The position numbers and the translations under genes are program-made. Below are positions 58,346 through 64,000 of a stretch of 64,000 nucleotides of DNA, one piece after another. The stretch lies in NCBI RefSeq assembly GCF_000720185.1, contig NZ_JOIY01000004.1, forward strand, positions 62,001 to 126,000, written 5' to 3'. The notes below the pieces were generated by a model that saw nothing but the letters and a program-made list of their open reading frames with translations, ran no database searches and was not told the origin of the DNA. Numbering within the stretch: position 1 is the first letter of the stretch; each line of letters begins with the position of its first letter. Origin of the DNA: Streptomyces sp. NRRL S-340 (GTDB taxonomy: Bacteria > Actinomycetota > Actinomycetes > Streptomycetales > Streptomycetaceae).

Positions 58346-59620
58346 GTGTCAAAAAGGGCGCTGCGCCTGGTGTGCACCGCGGCGATGGCGGCCCAGGCCG
58401 CCCTCGTGCCGGTGACCGCCGGTGCCCAGCCACGGCCGGCCGGCCCCGGGCAGGGGCCGGGGCAGTCGTCGCAACAGCCGGCCCGGCAGGCGCCGGAGCA
58501 ACCGGCCCGGCCGTCGTCGGGCGGGGCGCCGGGGCAGCCGTCCGGGCAGCCTTCCGTCGCCGCCCTGCTGACGGACTTCCAGGCGTTGTACCAGCAGGCC
58601 GAGCAGGCCACCGAGACCTACAACGCCGCCGCACAGCGGCTGGAGCGGCAGCGCGCCGAGACCGACCGGCTGACCGCCGCCCTCGCCCGGGCCCGGGCCG
58701 CCCTGCACGACGGCCGGGCGGCGGCCGGACGGCTGGCCCGGCAGGAGTACCAGGGCACCAGCGACTTCTCCCCCTACCTGCGGCTCATGCTGGCCCGCGA
58801 TCCGCAGCACGCGCTGGAGGAGGGCCACGTCATCGGCCAGCTGGCGCGGGAGCGGTCCGAGACGGTGGCCCGGCTGACGGCGAGCGAGAGGAAGGCGCAG
58901 GACCTGGCGCGCGCCGCCCGCTCGGCGCTCGACGCCCGCCTCGCCCTCGCCCGGCAGCAGCAGCGGGCCCGCGACGACGTCCGGACCAAGCTGCACGCCG
59001 TCGAGAAACTGCTCGCCTCGCTCAGCCCGGCGCGGCTGACGGCGCTCGCCGCTCTGGAGGAGGCGCAGATCGCCCGGGCGCAGGACAGGCTCCTGGCCTC
59101 GGGCGCCCTCGGCGGCGACCGGCCGCCCACCCCGCAGGGCGAGGCGGCGGTGCGCTACGCGGTGGACCAGCTCGGCAAGCCGTACCAGTGGGGCGCGACC
59201 GGCCCGGCGGCGTACGACTGCTCGGGCCTGACCTCGCGGGCCTGGGGCCAGGCCGGTACGCCCATCCCGCGCACCAGCCAGGAGCAGTGGGCCCGGCTCG
59301 CGCACGTACCGCTGAAGGAACTGCGGCCCGGCGACCTGGTGGTGTACTTCCCCGGCGCCACGCACGTCGCCCTCTACCTCGGCCACGGCCTGGTGGTGCA
59401 GGCGCCCCGGCCGGGCGCGCGGGTGAAGGTGTCGCCGCTGGCCGCCAACCCGGTACTGGGGGCGGTGCGGCCCGACCCGGCCGGGAAGCCCCTGCCGCGC
59501 TACGCGCCGCCGAGGCTCCCCGCACTCCCCCGGGACCCGGCCGGGGGACCGGCCGGGGGCGGGCCGGCGACCGTGGGACCGCCCGCGGACTTCGGTCCGG
59601 CGGAGCCCGCGGTCCTGTAG
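58346..59620 (+). CDS. NlpC/P60-family secreted cell-wall hydrolase
   Basis: 424-residue exported hydrolase: signal peptide (about 1-28), Pro/Gln linker, a long coiled-coil (about 75-250), then an NlpC/P60 papain-like domain (about 262-375). The catalytic Cys292 is in AYDCSGLTSRAW and His340 in GATHVALYLG. It should cut peptide cross-links in peptidoglycan, like RipA-type proteins. The GTG at 58346 has GGAGGTGATGAC upstream. A Pro/Gly-rich C-terminal tail follows the domain. Confidence 0.92.
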   Translation: MSKRALRLVCTAAMAAQAALVPVTAGAQPRPAGPGQGPGQSSQQPARQAPEQPARPSSGGAPGQPSGQPSVAALLTDFQALYQQAEQATETYNAAAQRLERQRAETDRLTAALARARAALHDGRAAAGRLARQEYQGTSDFSPYLRLMLARDPQHALEEGHVIGQLARERSETVARLTASERKAQDLARAARSALDARLALARQQQRARDDVRTKLHAVEKLLASLSPARLTALAALEEAQIARAQDRLLASGALGGDRPPTPQGEAAVRYAVDQLGKPYQWGATGPAAYDCSGLTSRAWGQAGTPIPRTSQEQWARLAHVPLKELRPGDLVVYFPGATHVALYLGHGLVVQAPRPGARVKVSPLAANPVLGAVRPDPAGKPLPRYAPPRLPALPRDPAGGPAGGGPATVGPPADFGPAEPAVL

Positions 59621-59666
59621 GGGCCCTGGTCGACCGGGGCCTGCGGCCCGGCCCGGACGGAAGACC

Positions 59667-60932
59667 CTAGGCTGCCGGGCCGGCGGCGGCGACCTCGGCC
59701 AGGTAGGCCTCCGTCTTCGCCGGCTCGTAGAAGAAGTTCTCGAAGTCGGCCGGGTCGTTGAAGGCGTTGGCGAAGCGGTCGGCGACCGGCTGGAACCGGA
59801 CGCCGGCGCCGAGCAGGTTCAGGACGTGCTCCGGCGGCGGGGCCAGCATGGCGTTCGTCCACTTGGTGACGTGCTGGGCGGTGTTCCAGTAGCGGTCGAA
59901 CGTCTGCTGCATCCACTCCTCGTCGAACGGCTTGTCACCGTGTTCGAGGATGGAGGCGAGGTAGGCGGCGGCGCACTTGGACGCCGAGTTGGAGCCCTGC
60001 CCGGTGATCGGGTCGTTGGCGACGACGACGTCCGCGACGCCCAGGACCAGGCCGCCGCCGGGCAGCCGGCCGACCGGCTTGCGCACGGTGGGCGGGTAGC
60101 GGCCGGCGAGGGTGCCGCCGGCGTCGGTGAGTTCGACGTGCGCGGTCCGCTCGTACTCCCAGGGCGTGAACCTGCGCATGAGGTCCAGCGTCAGGGCCAG
60201 GTGCTGAGCCGGGTCCTTGACGCCCTGGAAGGCGTCGAGCGGACCGCCGGGTATGCCCTCCCAGAACAGGATGTCGGCGCGGCCGGAGACGGTGTACGTC
60301 GGCATGACGAACAGCTCGCCGACCCCGGGGACCACGTTGCAGCGGACCGCGTCGAACTCCGGGTGCTCCGGGCGCGGGCCCAGACCGTGCACGTACGCCA
60401 CCGCCAGCGCGCGCTGCGGCGTGCTGTAGGGGGACCGCTCGGCGTCCCGCTCGAACATCGACACCAGCTCGCCCTTGCCCGCCGAGACGAGGACGAGGTC
60501 GTAGGCGCGGGAGAAGTAGTCGAGGTCGCCGACGGCCGCGCCGTGGATGACGAGCTGGCCGCCGCGCTGCGCGAAGGTCTCCATCCAGCCGGCCATCTTC
60601 ACCCGCTGGTCCACCGACTGCGCGTACCCGTCGAGGCGGCCCAACCAGTCGATCGCGCGCTGGGTGGGGCCCGGGTCGTGGGAGCCGGGGGCGGCGACCG
60701 AGACGCCGAGGCCCTCGATCCGCGGGGCCTGGGTCTCCCAGAAGTTCAGCTGCAGGTCGCGCTCGTGCTGGAGCGCGGTGTGGAACATGCACTGCGTCGA
60801 CATGACCCGGCCGGAGCGGATCTCGTCCGCGGTCCGGTTGGACATCAGGGTGACCTCGTACCCGTGCGACTGGAGGCCGAGGGCGAGCTGGAGACCGGAC
60901 TGGCCGGCCCCCACGACGAGTATCTTGCGCAT
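59667..60932 (-). CDS. StyA-type FAD monooxygenase
   Basis: 421-residue flavoprotein of the styrene/indole monooxygenase group. The FAD-binding motif ILVVGAGQSGLQLALGL is at residues 4-20, a second conserved region is VLGVADVVVANDPITGQGSNSASK, and CxxH-like QCMFHTALQHE is present. This class needs a separate flavin reductase, and none is adjacent. It lies 135 bases downstream of cvnD in the same direction, so it may be the effector of the conservon. ATG at 60932. Confidence 0.87.
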   Translation of the reverse strand: MRKILVVGAGQSGLQLALGLQSHGYEVTLMSNRTADEIRSGRVMSTQCMFHTALQHERDLQLNFWETQAPRIEGLGVSVAAPGSHDPGPTQRAIDWLGRLDGYAQSVDQRVKMAGWMETFAQRGGQLVIHGAAVGDLDYFSRAYDLVLVSAGKGELVSMFERDAERSPYSTPQRALAVAYVHGLGPRPEHPEFDAVRCNVVPGVGELFVMPTYTVSGRADILFWEGIPGGPLDAFQGVKDPAQHLALTLDLMRRFTPWEYERTAHVELTDAGGTLAGRYPPTVRKPVGRLPGGGLVLGVADVVVANDPITGQGSNSASKCAAAYLASILEHGDKPFDEEWMQQTFDRYWNTAQHVTKWTNAMLAPPPEHVLNLLGAGVRFQPVADRFANAFNDPADFENFFYEPAKTEAYLAEVAAAGPAA

Positions 60933-61067
60933 GCGGGTGGTGCCTCCTACGGCTGTGGGACTGCTCGAAGGATCGTGCTCGGCAGATCGTGCTCAAAGGA
61001 GCGTGCCCGGAGGATCCGGGCCGCGGGGATCACGCTCGGCGGACCCTTCGGCGGATCGTGCGGCGGC

Positions 61068-61724
61068 TCATTCCGGGGTCTCCTCGAGGGCGTGGGCCAC
61101 GAGGGCCAGCAGCGTCTCGACGGCGGAGATCCTGCGCCGCGCATCCATGATCATGACAGGTATGTGCGCGGGGACGGTGAGCGCCTCCCGGACGTCCTCC
61201 GGTTCGAACAGCTCGCTGCCGTCGAAGTGGTTGACCGCCACGACGTACGGCAGCCCGCAGCTCTCGAAGTAGTCCAGCGCCGGGAAGCAGTCCTTCAGCC
61301 GCCGGGTGTCGGCCAGCACGACGGCACCGATCGCACCGCGCACCAGGTCGTCCCACATGAACCAGAACCGCTGCTGGCCCGGCGTACCGAACAGGTACAG
61401 CACCAGGTCGTCGTCGAGCGTGATCCGGCCGAAGTCCATGGCGACGGTCGTGCTGACCTTGCCCGGGGTGGCGGTCAGGTCGTCGGTCTCGGCGCTCGCC
61501 TCGGTCATCAGCGCCTCGGTCTGCAACGGCGTGATCTCCGAGACGGCGGTGACCAGCGTGGTCTTGCCCACGCCGAAGCCACCGGCCACCACGATCTTCG
61601 TGGCGATCGGGGCCCGCGTACGGTCCGTCTGCCAGGGCCGCAGCGACTCGTCCGGCTCGTCGAGCGGGGCGGCGCCGGGGACGAAGGCGGAGACGGCGGC
61701 GGAGTCAGAGACGGCGGAGTCCAC
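61068..61724 (-). CDS. cvnD: Conservon GTP-binding protein CvnD
   Basis: 218-residue small GTPase-like protein of the MglA/CvnD type, part of the conservon membrane-associated signalling complex. P-loop VAGGFGVGKTTLV, switch region VSTTVAMDFGRITLDDDLVLYLFGTPGQQRFWFMWDDL (with the GQ motif in GTPGQQRF) and the VNHFDG base-recognition motif are visible. It overlaps cvnC by 20 bases. GTG start. Confidence 0.93.
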   Translation of the reverse strand: MDSAVSDSAAVSAFVPGAAPLDEPDESLRPWQTDRTRAPIATKIVVAGGFGVGKTTLVTAVSEITPLQTEALMTEASAETDDLTATPGKVSTTVAMDFGRITLDDDLVLYLFGTPGQQRFWFMWDDLVRGAIGAVVLADTRRLKDCFPALDYFESCGLPYVVAVNHFDGSELFEPEDVREALTVPAHIPVMIMDARRRISAVETLLALVAHALEETPE

Positions 61725-62127
61725 TCAGCACCCTTTCCAGCAGAGCGCGGTCCGGACGGCCGGTGCCGTGACCGGTCCCGGTTCCGTACACACGGATCTT
61801 TCCCTGGTCCGCGAGGTCGCTCAGGAGCACGCGGACCACACCGAGCGGCATCCTCAGCAGCGCGGCGATCTCGGCCACCGTACGCATCCGGCGGCACAGT
61901 TCGACGATGGCCCGCATCTCCGGCATGACCCGGGTCGACAGCGGGGCGCTCGTCAGTTCCCTGCGCTCCTCGGCGGGTTCGAGCGCGGCGGTGCTCGCCA
62001 CGAACGTCTCCACGAGCAGCACGTGCCCGAAGCGGGTGCGTCCGCCGGTGAGCGAGTAGGGGCGCACGCGGGCGGGTTTTCGGTCCCCGCCGCGGACCGG
62101 AAGCTGCTGCCGGGGCACACCGCTCAT
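61705..62127 (-). CDS. cvnC: Conservon protein CvnC (DUF742)
   Basis: 140-residue DUF742 protein: RPYSLTGGRTRFGHVLLVETFVAS, then a winged-helix-like STRVMPEMRAIVELCRRMRTVAEIAALLRMPLGVVRVLLSDLADQG. These proteins are the third member of every Streptomyces conservon. The ATG at 62127 overlaps the cvnB stop (ATGA). Confidence 0.93.
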   Translation of the reverse strand: MSGVPRQQLPVRGGDRKPARVRPYSLTGGRTRFGHVLLVETFVASTAALEPAEERRELTSAPLSTRVMPEMRAIVELCRRMRTVAEIAALLRMPLGVVRVLLSDLADQGKIRVYGTGTGHGTGRPDRALLERVLSGLRRL

Positions 62128-62627
62128 CGGGCACTCCCGGCCGAATCGGACTCCAGGGACTTGCGCAGCTCGCTGCGGAGTTCGGGCGTCAGAACGTGTC
62201 CGGCGCGGCCCACGAAGAGCGCCATGTGGTACGCCACCACGCTCATGTCGCACTCCGCGGAGCCGTGCACGCCGAGCAGCGAACCGTCGCTGATCGACAT
62301 CACGAACAGACTGCCCTCGTCCATCGCGACCATCGTGTGCTTGACCGCACCGGACTCCATCAGCCTGGCCGCCCCGGCGGTGAGGCTGCCGATGCCGGAG
62401 ACGATGGTGGCGAGGTCGGCGGCGGAGCCGCGCGGCCCGGCCGGGGCCGCGGAGCGTGGCCTGCGGGCCTCGCTGTTGCGGCCGGGGTCGGAGGAGAGGA
62501 GCAGGAGGCCGTCGGAGGAGACCACGGCGACCGATTCGATGCCGGGCACCTCCTCGACCAGATTGGTCAGCAGCCAGTGCAGGTTGCGGGCCTCACTGCT
62601 CAGTCCGAAGGTGGTGGGCGCTGTCAA
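62124..62627 (-). CDS. cvnB: Conservon roadblock/LC7 protein CvnB
   Basis: 167-residue roadblock-fold protein, expected to act on CvnD as an MglB-like GTPase regulator. Conserved core: NLHWLLTNLVEEVPGIESVAVVSSDGLLLL and MDEGSLFVMSISDGSLLGV. The start is TTG at 62627, supported by GAGGAGG 7 bases upstream and by the 4-base overlap with the cvnA stop (TTGA). Confidence 0.92.
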   Translation of the reverse strand: MTAPTTFGLSSEARNLHWLLTNLVEEVPGIESVAVVSSDGLLLLSSDPGRNSEARRPRSAAPAGPRGSAADLATIVSGIGSLTAGAARLMESGAVKHTMVAMDEGSLFVMSISDGSLLGVHGSAECDMSVVAYHMALFVGRAGHVLTPELRSELRKSLESDSAGSAR

Positions 62628-64000
62628 CTGCTTGCCTCCTCGACTGTGCCCCCCGTGGATTGCTCTGCTTGCGTGCGGGTGGCCGGCGTCGGCCGGCGGT
62701 TCTGGGCGGTCTGGTCCGCGATCTCCGCCTCCACATCGCGGTAGCCGGCCTGGGCTCCTCGGCGGAAGCCGCCCAGGCGGCGGCGGAGTGCCTCGGCATC
62801 CACCGAGCCGGTGCGCTGGCGCGGGGCTTGGGCGGGTGTGGTGATTCTGGGGGTGCGCTTGGGAAGACCCTTGGCGGTCAGGGTCTCTTCGGACGCCCGG
62901 GCGTGCTCGGCGCCGTCCGGGTCCGGCTCCTCGTCACCGGCCGCACCGGGCGCGGGGGCCGCGTCCGGCGTAGGGGCGGGCGCGGGGGCCGCGCCGGGCC
63001 AGGGCGCCGGCTCGGGGGCCGGGGCGGGAGCGGGGCGTCCAGCGGGTGCGGGGGCCTGCTGGGAGGCGGCCTCCGTCGCGGGCGCCGCTCCCGGCCACGG
63101 CGCCGCCGTCCCGGACGCGGCGGACCCACCGGGCAGGGAGGACCCCCCGGGCGCGGAGACCGTCCCGGTCCCGGACGTCGTCCCGGACGCGGGAGCGAGT
63201 CCCGGCCAGGGCGCCGTCTCGGCCGCGGAGGCCGCCCCGGAGGGGGACGCCGTCCCGGACGCGGAGGCGTCCTGCGGTGCCGGTGCCGCCGGGTCGGGGT
63301 GGCGGCGTGCCGTCTCGTGCGGCGCGGCGGTGTCCCGGTCCCGGGCGGGCTCCTCGACGGCGCCCCGGTCCGCGGCCGGATCCGCCGCGGTGTCGCGGTC
63401 CGGCTCCCCGGCGGCGCCCCGGTCGCCGGCGGGCCCGGCGGGGGCGTCCCGGTCCGGAGCCGGGGTCGGGAGCAGCAGCTCCATCGTCGTCTCGGACGGG
63501 GACTCCTGCGGTGTCGTCTCCTGTGTGCCCTCGGCCGCCTCGGACTCCCGCACCGCCTGCTCCGCCAGGGCGACCAGCGGGTCCGCGCCGCCGTCCTGGG
63601 CGCGGGCGTGCAGCACGTTGGAGTTGGCCTCGGCGTCGGCGCCGGGGAGGGAGAAGGTGCCGGTGCCGCCCTCGCCGGGACCGGCCGCAGGGACCGCGGA
63701 CGCGGGGGCGGGGGCCAGCAGCGGCTGGGGGACGACGACGACGGCCGCCGTGCCGCCCTGCTTCTGCTCGCGCAACTGGACGCGCACGCCGTGCCGGTGA
63801 CCGAGGCGGGCCACCACGTACAGGCCGAGGCCCAGGTCCTTGGCGTCCTCCTCGCCGTCCTGGTGGTAGGCGGCGTCCGGGCCGGGGTCGGCGAGGCGGG
63901 CGTTGAGCCGGGTCAGCCGCTCCCCGTCCACGCCGATGCCCTCGTCCTGGACGGAGAGCATGATCTCGCCGTTCTCCAGGAGCCAGCCGGAGACCTCGAC
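62624..64000 (-). CDS. cvnA: Conservon sensor kinase CvnA, N-terminal part outside window
   Basis: The open frame runs through the right edge; only the C-terminal end of this nitrate-sensor-like histidine kinase is visible. Seen here are the ATPase domain remnants DEGIGVDGERL and GLGLYVVARLGHRHGV, followed by a roughly 370-residue Ala/Pro/Glu-rich tail (about 63720 down to 62640). The sensor region, HAMP and the start of the HATPase lie beyond 64000. It is the first gene of the cvnABCD operon. Confidence 0.9.
   Translation of the reverse strand, partial: VEVSGWLLENGEIMLSVQDEGIGVDGERLTRLNARLADPGPDAAYHQDGEEDAKDLGLGLYVVARLGHRHGVRVQLREQKQGGTAAVVVVPQPLLAPAPASAVPAAGPGEGGTGTFSLPGADAEANSNVLHARAQDGGADPLVALAEQAVRESEAAEGTQETTPQESPSETTMELLLPTPAPDRDAPAGPAGDRGAAGEPDRDTAADPAADRGAVEEPARDRDTAAPHETARRHPDPAAPAPQDASASGTASPSGAASAAETAPWPGLAPASGTTSGTGTVSAPGGSSLPGGSAASGTAAPWPGAAPATEAASQQAPAPAGRPAPAPAPEPAPWPGAAPAPAPTPDAAPAPGAAGDEEPDPDGAEHARASEETLTAKGLPKRTPRITTPAQAPRQRTGSVDAEALRRRLGGFRRGAQAGYRDVEAEIADQTAQNRRPTPATRTQAEQSTGGTVEEASS

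Overview
The window is chromosomal DNA of a high-GC actinomycete, almost certainly a Streptomyces. The evidence is very strong G/C bias at third codon positions, frequent GTG and TTG starts, a conservon (cvnABCD) operon, an ArgS-derived NrtL protein beside lysA, a zinc-type L31, and a block order (chitinase/two-component pair, atp operon, tagO-like, glyA, prfA-prmC, rpmE, rho, thrB, thrC, hom, lysA, nrtL) that I remember from the core of Streptomyces chromosomes. No database was consulted; gene names rest on motifs and family knowledge.

Layout. 1-4 kb: a ChiS/ChiR-type two-component pair next to a secreted GH18 chitinase whose promoter carries a perfect 12-bp direct repeat. 4-12.6 kb (minus): a DUF2550-type membrane protein and the complete F1Fo ATP synthase operon atpIBEFHAGDC, closed by a very strong hairpin. 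12.9-24.7 kb (minus): a housekeeping stretch with a polyprenyl-phosphate GlcNAc-1-P transferase, serine hydroxymethyltransferase, a LMW phosphatase-like protein lacking its catalytic Cys, Sua5/YrdC, PrmC, RF1, L31, an LCP protein, Rho and homoserine kinase. 25.5-30.7 kb (minus): thrC, hom, lysA and nrtL (aspartate-family amino acids). A lone receiver protein and tRNA-Arg(CCG) follow at 30.8-31.5 kb.

31.5-46 kb is accessory: an unknown small protein, a DUF3761-type protein, a SWIM zinc-finger protein, a 14-copy heptanucleotide tandem repeat fused to the 5' end of a conserved protein, a convergent NB-ARC/TPR (STAND) protein, about 1.1 kb of apparently decayed DNA, and then the most unusual locus. 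That locus (40.77-45.84 kb) encodes a 22-residue peptide, a PaaK-like AMP-forming ligase, a nine-helix membrane protein with presenilin-like YD and GLGD motifs, and a ketosynthase with an unrecognised N-terminal domain. 46-50 kb: divergent ku and ligD polymerase-domain genes (NHEJ), a NERD protein and a dual-specificity-type phosphatase.

50-64 kb: a lipoprotein/histidine-kinase pair without a response regulator, a small secreted SH3-like protein, a RodA/FtsW-PBP2 pair, an AurF-type diiron protein followed by a MITE-like 168-bp element and a TetR regulator, a small conserved protein, an NlpC/P60 cell-wall hydrolase, a StyA-type flavin monooxygenase, and a conservon (cvnD, C, B and partial cvnA) running off the right edge.

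How the parts work together: ChiS/ChiR probably switch on the chitinase; the atp operon is one transcription unit; prfA-prmC couple a release factor with its methylase; hom, thrC and thrB make threonine, although a terminator and about 0.8 kb split thrB from thrC; ku and ligD form a minimal end-joining pair; rodA and pbp2 form a peptidoglycan synthase pair. The 40.8-45.8 kb locus has no function I can name and is the main candidate for something undescribed.
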